Shown: positions 1 to 6,790 of the stretch, one piece after another
Position numbering within the stretch: position 1 is the stretch's first letter
Layout of the letters: each line of letters opens with the position of its first letter
From: Bryobacterales bacterium
Lineage (GTDB): Bacteria; Acidobacteriota; Terriglobia; Bryobacterales; Bryobacteraceae
DNA: 6,790 nucleotides
Assembly: GCA_003164075.1 (NCBI GenBank)
Contig: PLRZ01000412.1
Span: 1 to 6,790 of the forward strand
Direction: 5' to 3'
Translations under genes and position numbers: made by a program
The notes under the pieces: model-generated
What the model saw: the letters and a program-made list of their open reading frames with translations, nothing else
Database searches by the model: none
Told to the model about the DNA's origin: nothing

Positions 1-1
1 G

Positions 2-211
2 CGAATGGTGCGCTCCGCCGACACCCCCATGGGCCGCATGCCCACGCAAATCGACTATGCCGACTATCGCGAAGTGGACGGCGTGAAGACTCCGTGGCGC
101 TGGACTCTGGCGCGCCCGAATGGGCGCTTCACGATCCAGCTCAAGGAAGTGAAGAACAATGTGGCCATCGACGATGCGAAATTCGCCAGGCCCGAAGGGG
201 AAGTGAGGTAG
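2..211 (+). CDS. C-terminal fragment of a conserved protein (left end outside window)
   Basis: An open frame enters from the left edge and ends at TAG 209-211, giving about 69 visible residues. The ATG at 5 is probably internal because the frame is open to the edge and has no ribosome binding site. The visible part contains ADYREVDGVKTPWRW, then ARPNGRFTIQL, and ends with a VAIDDAKFARPEG tail. From memory of the family, this beta-rich ending resembles the C-terminal domain found in large acidobacterial secreted proteins, including some annotated as photosynthetic-reaction-centre-type cytochrome c subunits, and is distantly like outer-membrane lipoprotein carrier folds. No haem motif (CxxCH) or other functional residue lies in the visible part, so the function is not established. 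It converges with the acyl-CoA ligase gene to its right. That a real gene ends here is fairly sure; its product is a guess. Confidence 0.6.
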   Translation, partial: RMVRSADTPMGRMPTQIDYADYREVDGVKTPWRWTLARPNGRFTIQLKEVKNNVAIDDAKFARPEGEVR

Positions 212-223
212 GGTGGAGTTTCC

Positions 224-249
224 GGCGCCCCTCACGCGTTTGCGGCGCC
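224..249 (+). terminator. Possible weak hairpin after the partial gene
   Basis: GGCGCC occurs at 224-229 and again at 244-249, starting 13 nt after the stop codon. The two copies can pair across a 14-nt loop that itself contains CGC...GCG. No T-run follows, so termination would be inefficient or Rho-assisted. This is a weak call. The rest of 250-307 shows no feature I can support. Confidence 0.25.
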
Positions 250-307
250 AGCCATGGGGCCACTGACTACCGGCCATTTCCCACTGCAGGGAGGGCAAGG
301 TAAAGCA

Positions 308-490
308 ATACTGTTCACTTATATAATGCAGATCCCGGTGCACTTCCGTGGGGCAGGCTTCAGCCTGCGGCGGACTTCAGTCCGCCTGCCGCAGCCTTCA
401 CATCGTTCGCGGGAGGGCGGGCTGAAGCCCGCCGCAGACTAAAGTCTGCCCCACAACTCTCCGGATCTGTTCATACAAAGTGAACAGTAT
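308..490. repeat. 183-bp palindromic MITE/REP-like element with four hairpins
   Basis: The ends ATACTGTTCACTT (308-320) and AAGTGAACAGTAT (478-490) are perfect 13-bp inverted repeats. With small gaps the match continues inward for about 31 bp to CAGATCC(C)GG at the left and CCGGATCTG at the right. A second inverted pair lies inside: GTGGGGCAGGCT (348-359) against AGTCTGCCCCAC (443-454), with one mismatch. Four small hairpins of one design follow in order: GCAGGCT-TC-AGCCTGC (353-368), GGCGGACT-TC-AGTCCGCC (369-386), GGCGGGCT-GA-AGCCCGCC (416-433) and GCAGACT-AA-AGTCTGC (434-449). A TA dinucleotide sits at both borders (309-310, 488-489), which would fit TA-target insertion as in IS630/Tc1-mariner MITEs, but this is trivial in a palindrome. 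No ORF or transposase is inside. Placed between two converging genes, the hairpins could also act as a two-way transcription terminator. Confidence 0.75.
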
Positions 491-537
491 GGGGGCATGC
501 CTTAGCTTGCCCGGACAGTCGCGAAAGCAGTATGGGG
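485..537 (+). repeat. Direct repeat CAGTATGGGG, two copies
   Basis: CAGTATGGGG occurs at 485-494 and again at 528-537, 43 bp apart. The first copy overlaps the right end of the palindromic element. Between them, 493-512 can form an imperfect hairpin (GGGCATGC and GCTTGCCC arms). The repeat may mark a former insertion or a degenerate second copy of the element border, but ten bases is short. The rest of 491-554 shows nothing else. Confidence 0.4.
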
Positions 538-554
538 AGAGCCAAAATCCGCCT

Positions 555-2201
555 TTACGCTGTCACCTGCCGCGCCAGTTCTTCCAACCCGCGCTCGCGG
601 ATCTCCTGCTCCCGCATCAGGAACTTCTGCACCTTCTTGGTCACCGTTTGCGGGAACGAATCCACGAACCGCACATACTGCGGCACCTTAAAATACGCGA
701 TCTTTCCCCGGCAGAAGTCGCGAATCTCCTCTGCCGTGGCCTCCTCGCCGGCTTCCAATTGGATCCACGCCAGCACCGTCTCGCCCAACTTGGCGTCGGG
801 GATTCCCACCACGTACACGTCGGCCACCTTCGGGTGTGTGTGCAGAAAATCCTCCACTTCGCGTGGATAGATATTTTCACCGCCCCGGATGATGGTGTCC
901 TTGGCGCGTCCCTTGAAACTGAAATAGCCGTCGGGCCGCAGCACCGCCAGATCTCCGGTATGTAACCAGCCCTCGCTGTCGACCGCTTCCGCCGTTGCCA
1001 CCGGATCGGCATCGTAGCCTTTCATCACCAGGTAGCCGCGGGTGCACAACTCGCCCTGTTCTCCAATGGGCAGCCGCTGCTTGGTAACGGGATCGATAAT
1101 CTGTACTTCCGTGTTGGCCAGCGGCTTGCCCACGCTGGCCACGCGCACGTCAAAGGGATCATCCACGCTCGACATGGTAATCACCGGCGACGATTCGGTC
1201 TGGCCGTAGGGAATCACCAGGCGGTTACAGTGCATGCGCTCGGCCACCCGCTTCATCAGTTCCACCGGGCACGGCGCGCCGGACATCACGCCTTTTTTCA
1301 GGGAGCTCAAGTCGAAGCGGTCGAACTCGGCGTGGCCCAACTCCGCTACATACATGGTGGGCACGCCGTAGAGCGCGGTGGCCCGCTCGCGTTCCACCGC
1401 CTGCAGGGTTGCCAGCGCGTCGAACTGCGACGACGGCAGGATCAGGGTAGCGCCCGACACCACCGACACCATCGACCCGATCACCGAACCGAAACAATGG
1501 TACAGCGGCACCGGCGCGACAATGCGGTCCGTCTGGTCGGCCTTCAACATCAGCCCGATTCCCCTGCCATTGTTGAGCAGGCCGCGATGCGTCAGCATCA
1601 CGCCTTTGGGCAGTCCGGTCGTCCCCGAAGTGTATTGAATATTGGCGACATCGTCAGGCGAGCCGATGCCCGGCGGCACATCGCGGCCGTTCGCGATCAT
1701 CTCATCCCAGGAGGCGTCACCGAGCCAGATGACGTGTTCCAGCGGCAGCGAATCGCCATTGCGCGATTCCGAGAGGATTTCGCGGTAGTTCGCCCGCGGG
1801 TCCTTCTCCCGCAGAAACAGCGCGCGGATGTGCGATTTCTTCAGCACGTAGCGCAGTTCGTGCGAGCGGTAGGCCGGATTCACGTTGACCAGCACCACGC
1901 CGGCGCGCGACGCGGCATGCTGCAGCAGGATCCACTCCAGGCAGTTGCTGGCCCAGATGCCGGCCCGGTCGCCGGGGCGAAGTCCCAAGCCTGCCAGTCC
2001 ACGGGCGGTGCGCGTGACCTCGCGGTCCAGTTCGCGCCACGTCAGGCGAACGTTCTGGTGACATACCACCAGCGCTTCGCGGTCGGAGAATCGGGCGGCC
2101 GCATCGCTCACCGCTTGGGAAATGGTTTTTTCCAAAAGGGGCACGTCGGCCCCACAAATGTACGATAGGTTGTTAGACACGAAGCGACAGTGTAACTCCA
2201 T
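555..2201 (-). CDS. ACSF2/YngI-like acyl-CoA ligase (AMP-binding, fatty-acid activating)
   Basis: A 548-residue member of the ANL adenylate-forming superfamily. These enzymes activate a carboxylic acid with ATP to an acyl-AMP and transfer it to CoA, in the cytosol or at the membrane face. The phosphate-binding motif YTSGTTGLPKG is at 190-200, YGQTES at 332-337, TGDL at 415-418, and the hinge region GRAKDTIIRGGENIYPREVE at 431-450. The C-terminal catalytic lysine is K523 in TVTKKVQKF. The GENIYP...EDFLHTHPKV stretch points to the medium/long-chain ACSF2/YngI branch; chain length cannot be read from sequence. Oddly, the residue before K523 is Lys where most relatives have Gly. The ATG at 2199-2201 has only a weak, close AGGA before it, and family similarity begins near residue 20, where a GTG is an alternative start. 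It lies 93 bp after gpmA on the same strand and may be read from its own promoter: an isolated CATAAT -10-like box lies at 2228-2233 (minus strand), without a convincing -35. Confidence 0.9.
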   Translation of the reverse strand: MELHCRFVSNNLSYICGADVPLLEKTISQAVSDAAARFSDREALVVCHQNVRLTWRELDREVTRTARGLAGLGLRPGDRAGIWASNCLEWILLQHAASRAGVVLVNVNPAYRSHELRYVLKKSHIRALFLREKDPRANYREILSESRNGDSLPLEHVIWLGDASWDEMIANGRDVPPGIGSPDDVANIQYTSGTTGLPKGVMLTHRGLLNNGRGIGLMLKADQTDRIVAPVPLYHCFGSVIGSMVSVVSGATLILPSSQFDALATLQAVERERATALYGVPTMYVAELGHAEFDRFDLSSLKKGVMSGAPCPVELMKRVAERMHCNRLVIPYGQTESSPVITMSSVDDPFDVRVASVGKPLANTEVQIIDPVTKQRLPIGEQGELCTRGYLVMKGYDADPVATAEAVDSEGWLHTGDLAVLRPDGYFSFKGRAKDTIIRGGENIYPREVEDFLHTHPKVADVYVVGIPDAKLGETVLAWIQLEAGEEATAEEIRDFCRGKIAYFKVPQYVRFVDSFPQTVTKKVQKFLMREQEIRERGLEELARQVTA

Positions 2202-2253
2202 GTCCTGAGGGGGAAGTATGAGGGAATATTATGGAGATATAAGCAGTTCTGAA

Positions 2254-2282
2254 ATCGGCTGCCCCGCACCGGAGCAGCCGAT
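2254..2282 (-). terminator. Hairpin downstream of gpmA, probable terminator or attenuator
   Basis: ATCGGCTGC (2254-2262) and GCAGCCGAT (2274-2282) form a perfect 9-bp stem with an 11-nt loop, starting 12 bases after the gpmA stop codon in the direction of transcription. On the minus strand only a short TTTC follows, so it is a weak intrinsic terminator at best. It may equally stabilise the eno-gpmA mRNA 3' end while allowing read-through to the ligase gene. Confidence 0.55.
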
Positions 2283-2294
2283 CCCGATCGGTTT

Positions 2295-4348
<2,054 letters not shown>

Positions 4349-4373
4349 CTATTAGCAATTGGCTAGTAACCAT

Positions 4374-4392
4374 CCTCCGGCAAAGCCGGAGG
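4374..4392. repeat. Perfect hairpin, CGGC-AAA-GCCG core
   Basis: CCTCCGGC-AAA-GCCGGAGG forms a perfect 8-bp stem with a triloop, 53 nt upstream of the eno start codon. It is the first of a series of hairpins in the glgC-eno gap. If in the eno mRNA leader, it would lie about 40 nt before the ribosome binding site and could influence stability. Between it and eno, GGCTA occurs twice (4347-4351, 4361-4365). Confidence 0.65.
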
Positions 4393-4397
4393 CTTTA

Positions 4398-4434
4398 CGA
4401 TTGCCGGCCCCTCAAAGGGGCCTTATCGCAATCG
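4398..4434. repeat. Two-tier hairpin in the glgC-eno gap
   Basis: The outer arms CGATTGC (4398-4404) and GCAATCG (4428-4434) are perfect complements. Inside them GGCCCCT (4406-4412) and AGGGGCC (4416-4422) pair across a CAA loop. Fourteen base pairs in 37 bases, in two steps with a small internal loop, is far more ordered than coding sequence would be. It is probably a member of an intergenic repeat family or an mRNA structure. Confidence 0.65.
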
Positions 4435-4466
4435 CCAAAACACCGGCGCGACCGAAGCTACATCGC

Positions 4467-4480
4467 ACTGCCTCGGCAGT
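4467..4480. repeat. Short perfect inverted repeat ACTGCC-TC-GGCAGT
   Basis: Six-base arms around a 2-base centre. It is small and could be chance alone, but it sits in the same hairpin-rich gap. No ORF in this gap has ribosome binding sites or recognisable protein sequence. Confidence 0.4.
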
Positions 4481-4571
4481 CCAGGCCGACGGCAAACATT
4501 CGCCACCGGGCAGCATCGATCAACGCGGGTGGCCAAACCAAACTCCAGGAACTGTCAAACTTCTACTGCCT

Positions 4572-4586
4572 CCCGGCAGAGCCGGG
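4572..4586. repeat. Perfect hairpin, CGGC-AGA-GCCG core
   Basis: CCCGGC-AGA-GCCGGG, extendable by a T-G and a C-G pair to 4570-4588. Its core resembles the hairpin at 4374-4392, with a different triloop. Confidence 0.6.
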
Positions 4587-4608
4587 GGATCTCCCTACCG
4601 ATTAGCCC

Positions 4609-4625
4609 GCGCGGCTTTGCCGTGC
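4609..4625 (-). terminator. Hairpin abutting the glgC stop codon
   Basis: GCGCGGC-TTT-GCCGTGC has a 7-bp stem (one G-T pair) with a triloop and touches the first base of the glgC stop codon region (4625-4627). It follows glgC in its transcript but lacks a T-run, so it may protect the mRNA end or weakly terminate. It shares the CGGC-NNN-GCCG core with 4374-4392 and 4572-4586. Confidence 0.4.
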
Positions 4626-5830
4626 TATGCCACCACCACGATTCCGCCGTCAGTGACATGATATCCTTTGGCGCGGTCGGCCTCCAGGTCAAAACCGATC
4701 ACGCTGGATTCGGGAACCTTTACGCCGGTATTCACAATGGTGCGGCGGAGCCGGCTGTAGCGGCCGATCTCCGCGCCGGGCATCAAAATCGAATATTCCA
4801 CCTCGCAATAACTGTTGACCCGCACGGCAGGGGAAAGCACGCTGTGCAAAATCCGGCCGCCGGAAACGATACACCCCGCACTGACCACCGAATCCACCGC
4901 TACCCCCATGCGCCGGCCCTCCTGCGCAAATACGAACTTGGCCGGCGGCTGCTGCGTCACCTTGGTGCGGATGGGCCAGCTCTGGTCGTAGAGGTTAAAC
5001 TCCGGGACCACGCTCACCAGGTCCATATTGGCTTCGTAGTAGGCGTCCAGGGTGCCCACATCGCGCCAGTAGCGGCTCTGCTTGGCATTCAGGTCGCGAA
5101 AATCGTAAGCTACCACGCGCGTTCGCGCGAGAATCCGCGGAATTACGTCATGCCCGAAATCGTGCGACGAATCAGCCGCTTGCGAATCCTCGTGCAGCGC
5201 TTCCAACAGGACGTCGGTATTGAACACGTAGATCCCCATGGAAGCGCTCACCATATCGGGGTCGAAGCGGCTGCGCGCCGGGTTGCCGTGCTGCGGCTTT
5301 TCCTCGAAGCCCACAATGCGATAACCCGGGTCGATCTCGGTGATGCCGAAACGGCTGGCTTCTTCCGGCGGCGCCTGGATGGTGGCGATGGTGACATCGG
5401 CATTGTGGAGCCTGTGCCAATCCAGCATCTCCCGGTAGTTCATTTTGTAGATGTGGTCGCCCGCCAGAATCAAGGTGAGCTTGGGCGCTTCGGCTTCAAT
5501 GCTTTGGAAGTTCTGGAAGACCGCGTCGGCGGTTCCCTGGTACCAGTCGTCGCTCACCCGCCTCATGGGCGGCAGGACTTCGATGTACTCGCCGAGTTCC
5601 GCCGCCAGGATGTTCCAGCCGTCGCGCAGATGGCGGATCAGGTCCAGCGATTTATATTGCGTGAGGACCAGAATACGGCGGAGGCCGGAATTGATACAAT
5701 TGGACAGGGTGAAGTCAATAATGCGGTAGGCCCCACCGAACGGGACGGCTGGTTTCGCGGTATCTCGGGTTAGCGGGTACAGGCGCTCGCCGGCGCCCCC
5801 AGCCAGCAGAATGGCTAGAATATTTTCCAT
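4625..5830 (-). CDS. glgC: Glucose-1-phosphate adenylyltransferase (ADP-glucose pyrophosphorylase)
   Basis: Makes ADP-glucose from glucose-1-phosphate and ATP, the committed, normally allosteric step of bacterial glycogen synthesis. The 401 residues fit the family. The nucleotidyltransferase loop GGAGERLYPLTRDTAKPAVP is at 11-30, IIDFTLSNCINSG at 37-49, WYQGTADAV at 97-105, and the metal-binding AGDH at 123-126 with D125. FEEKP (175-179) carries the sugar-phosphate lysine K178. SMGIYVF (197-203) and YWRDVGT (254-260) follow, then a C-terminal left-handed beta-helix region (about 300-380). The position I align with the E. coli fructose-bisphosphate-binding Lys39 (GGK) is Ala34 here (FGGAYRIIDF), so activator response may differ; this is inference. 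ATG at 5830-5828 is preceded by AGGAA 11 nt upstream. The gene faces away from rpsU across a 229-bp region. Downstream on the same strand are eno and gpmA, but no other glg gene is in the window. Confidence 0.96.
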   Translation of the reverse strand: MENILAILLAGGAGERLYPLTRDTAKPAVPFGGAYRIIDFTLSNCINSGLRRILVLTQYKSLDLIRHLRDGWNILAAELGEYIEVLPPMRRVSDDWYQGTADAVFQNFQSIEAEAPKLTLILAGDHIYKMNYREMLDWHRLHNADVTIATIQAPPEEASRFGITEIDPGYRIVGFEEKPQHGNPARSRFDPDMVSASMGIYVFNTDVLLEALHEDSQAADSSHDFGHDVIPRILARTRVVAYDFRDLNAKQSRYWRDVGTLDAYYEANMDLVSVVPEFNLYDQSWPIRTKVTQQPPAKFVFAQEGRRMGVAVDSVVSAGCIVSGGRILHSVLSPAVRVNSYCEVEYSILMPGAEIGRYSRLRRTIVNTGVKVPESSVIGFDLEADRAKGYHVTDGGIVVVA

Positions 5831-5908
5831 TTTTGCTTAAATTCCTGAAAACAAAGGGAATTGGGAGTGTGTAACCGGTTGCTCTGTAAGCAGATCTTAA
5901 CTTTAAGC

Positions 5909-5936
5909 TTGACTTTATCTATCAACCACTTATGAT
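5909..5936 (+). promoter_or_regulatory. Sigma70-type promoter of rpsU
   Basis: TTGACT (5909-5914) and TATGAT (5931-5936) match the -35 and -10 consensus at 5 of 6 positions each with a 16-bp spacer. The region is AT-rich, and an inverted repeat CTTAA-CT-TTAAG (5896-5907) lies just upstream, possibly an operator or UP-like element. Transcription would start near 5943. On the opposite strand TTGATA (5925-5920) overlaps this promoter and might be a -35 for glgC, but I find no good -10 at proper spacing. Confidence 0.7.
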
Positions 5937-5942
5937 ATCAGT

Positions 5943-6059
5943 ACCTTCTGTGCGAAGTGCGGGAAATTTGGGGATCGCGCTCACTGTAGGTGATGCGGGG
6001 TTTCACAAATTCGGACATCGCACGGGAATTTTATGGTCTAGTTGGGAGGTGTTTTTCGT
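5943..6059 (+). other. Predicted rpsU 5' leader with stem-loop
   Basis: About 117 nt between the predicted transcription start and the TTG start codon, long for a small ribosomal protein gene. A stem-loop can form at 5976-5997 (CGC and TCAC arms with GTGA and GCG, one wobble and one bulged C). No known riboswitch or T-box motif is recognised. The leader ends in the Shine-Dalgarno GGGAGGTG (6044-6051), 8 nt before the start codon. A role in autoregulation by S21 is conceivable but unsupported beyond the length and the stem. Confidence 0.4.
6044..6051 (+). promoter_or_regulatory. Strong Shine-Dalgarno of rpsU
   Basis: GGGAGGTG matches the 16S anti-Shine-Dalgarno over seven bases and lies 8 nt before TTG 6060. 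It rules out the in-frame TTG at 6042, which would place the start inside or before the ribosome binding site. Confidence 0.85.
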
Positions 6060-6257
6060 TTGGCAGAAGTAAAGCTTCAAGAGGGCGAAACATTAGAGAA
6101 CGCCCTCAGGCGCTTCAAGCGTAAGGTCCAGCAGGAGGACATTATCAAAGAGGTGAAACGACACTCTTTCTACTTGAAGCCGGGAGAGAAGCTGAGGGCC
6201 AAGCAGGCGCTGGCTCGCAAACGAAACCGGAAGAAGAATCGCCGGGAGATAGAGTAA
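6060..6257 (+). CDS. rpsU: 30S ribosomal protein S21
   Basis: A 65-residue basic protein of the small ribosomal subunit, which in well-studied bacteria assembles late and aids initiation at natural mRNAs. The sequence after the start, AEVKLQEGETLENALRRFKR, and the following HSFYLKPGEKLRAKQALARK are typical of S21, and the protein ends in a highly basic tail with a final EIE. The start is TTG at 6060, chosen because a near-perfect Shine-Dalgarno lies 8 nt upstream and because S21 proteins begin right at this residue; an in-frame TTG at 6042 would add six residues encoded by the ribosome binding site itself. It diverges from glgC and has its own promoter. A strong hairpin follows the stop codon, and a zinc-ribbon gene lies 66 bp downstream, so the two may be partly co-transcribed. 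Unlike E. coli, no dnaG or rpoD follows. Confidence 0.95.
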   Translation: MAEVKLQEGETLENALRRFKRKVQQEDIIKEVKRHSFYLKPGEKLRAKQALARKRNRKKNRREIE

Positions 6258-6262
6258 ACCGA

Positions 6263-6284
6263 CGGCGGGACCACGGTCCCGCCG
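6263..6284 (+). terminator. Hairpin after rpsU, terminator or attenuator
   Basis: CGGCGGGAC (6263-6271) and GTCCCGCCG (6276-6284) form a perfect 9-bp GC-rich stem with a 4-nt CACG loop, 6 nt after the rpsU stop codon. Only CCTTAACC follows, so the T-run is poor. It probably reduces rather than abolishes read-through into the zinc-ribbon gene. Confidence 0.6.
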
Positions 6285-6323
6285 CCTTAACCACCACTAC
6301 TGGTAGGCAACGGGGCACAGGTT

Positions 6324-6635
6324 ATGGCGGAGTTTCAGGACCGAGCTCTCAAGTGTGTAGACTGCTCGGCAGAATTTGTATTCACGGCGGGAGAACAACA
6401 CTTCTTCCATGACAAAAACTTCAAAAACGAACCCAAGCGCTGCAAGGCTTGTAAAACCAAGCGTCAAGGCAGCGGCGGTGGCGGCTTCGCCAAGACGGAG
6501 ACCATGACCACCTGCTCGCAATGTGGGCGCGACACCACGGTTCCCTTCAAGCCTACGCAGGGCCGTCCGGTGTATTGCCGGGAGTGCTTCCTCAGCCGGA
6601 AAGCCGCCGGGCTGTCGACCGCGGCAGCCGGATAA
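6324..6635 (+). CDS. Small double zinc-ribbon protein
   Basis: A 103-residue protein with two four-cysteine modules. The first (about residues 5-46) has C11, C14, C40 and C43 around EFVFTAGEQHFFHDKNFKNE and PKRC. This is the pattern of the 'probable zinc-ribbon' family zf-trcl (PF13451), recalled from memory. A glycine-serine linker (49-54) follows. The second (64-88) is CSQC-x17-CREC with VPFKPTQGRPVYC, matching the CxxC-x17-CxxC domain (TIGR04272-like). All eight cysteines are present, so both probably bind Zn. No signal peptide or membrane segment is seen. The biochemical role of such proteins is not known; nucleic-acid or ribosome binding is a guess from fold and neighbour. ATG 6324 has only a weak upstream site (CAGG close to the start). 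It lies 66 bp after rpsU. Confidence 0.85.
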   Translation: MAEFQDRALKCVDCSAEFVFTAGEQHFFHDKNFKNEPKRCKACKTKRQGSGGGGFAKTETMTTCSQCGRDTTVPFKPTQGRPVYCRECFLSRKAAGLSTAAAG

Positions 6636-6680
6636 ACAGCCAACCAACATACCGTGGACATTTGGGCGCTCAGCGACCTT

Positions 6681-6696
6681 TGCACCCCTCGGTGCA
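6681..6696 (+). terminator. Possible terminator of the zinc-ribbon gene
   Basis: TGCACC-CCTC-GGTGCA is a 6-bp stem with a tetraloop, 45 nt after the stop codon, followed by the moderately T-rich TTCATGTGGTTGT. It is short. The rest of 6636-6790 shows no gene I can support; a minus-strand 18-codon ORF with a good ribosome binding site (6709-6765) is discussed in the findings. Confidence 0.35.
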
Positions 6697-6790
6697 TTCA
6701 TGTGGTTGTCACTCCGCGGGTCTGGAAGTGCAATCCGCCGCGCGTAATTCCGCCGGCCGCTTCATGGTCAGAACTCCTGATGTCGCCCCG

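Noticed and set aside
308..490. CRISPR array
   Set aside because: The repeats are inverted hairpins without regular spacing or unique spacers, and no cas gene is nearby.
254..965. Plus-strand ORFs of 62, 161 and 112 codons across the palindromic element and the ligase 3' end
   Set aside because: The first is made of the inverted repeats and the others are antisense to the ligase; none has a recognisable protein sequence.
1230..2168. 312-codon plus-strand ORF antisense to the acyl-CoA ligase
   Set aside because: A composition-driven shadow frame; all ANL motifs are on the minus strand.
4529..5773. 414-codon plus-strand ORF antisense to glgC
   Set aside because: A shadow of glgC with low-complexity His/Arg/Asp composition and no recognisable motif.
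6297..6701. 134-codon minus-strand ORF antisense to the zinc-ribbon gene
   Set aside because: The plus strand has eight well-spaced cysteines in two known patterns; the minus frame has no recognisable protein and no clear ribosome binding site.

Overview
The window looks like a chromosomal segment of a GC-rich bacterium, most likely an acidobacterium of the Solibacter type. That placement is an inference. It rests on the style of the partial protein at the left edge, the sequence of the S21 protein, and the abundance of GC-rich hairpin repeats between genes. No plasmid, phage, transposase or CRISPR signature is visible.

Left part (1-554): the C-terminal end of a plus-strand gene of uncertain function runs off the left edge. 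It is followed by a roughly 340-bp non-coding stretch in which a 183-bp palindromic element (308-490) is embedded. This element has 13-bp perfect outer inverted repeats and four internal hairpins, and looks like a non-autonomous mobile or REP-like repeat. It lies between two genes that converge on it.

Centre (555-5830): four minus-strand metabolic genes, read in transcription order as glgC (ADP-glucose synthesis for glycogen), eno (enolase), gpmA (2,3-bisphosphoglycerate-dependent phosphoglycerate mutase) and an ACSF2/YngI-like acyl-CoA ligase. eno and gpmA overlap by 4 bp (ATGA) and catalyse neighbouring steps of lower glycolysis, so they are almost certainly co-translated. eno starts with TTG behind a good AGGAG. 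The 297-bp gap between glgC and eno contains no believable gene but holds at least five perfect or near-perfect hairpins, three of which share a CGGC-NNN-GCCG core. gpmA is followed by a hairpin that may terminate or attenuate transcription before the ligase gene.

Right part (5831-6790): a 229-bp AT-richer divergent intergenic region carries a strong sigma70-type promoter reading right. It drives rpsU (ribosomal protein S21), which also starts at TTG, behind a GGGAGGTG Shine-Dalgarno, after a leader of about 117 nt. A strong hairpin follows rpsU, then a small protein with two zinc-ribbon modules (zf-trcl-like CxxC-x25-CxxC, then CxxC-x17-CxxC). The last 155 bases contain only a small hairpin and a doubtful 18-codon ORF.

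Most of the window is ordinary housekeeping metabolism and translation. The points that merit a second look are the two families of structured intergenic repeats, the TTG starts, the rpsU leader and its zinc-ribbon neighbour, and two residue substitutions at functionally important positions (GlgC Ala34 and ligase Lys522).
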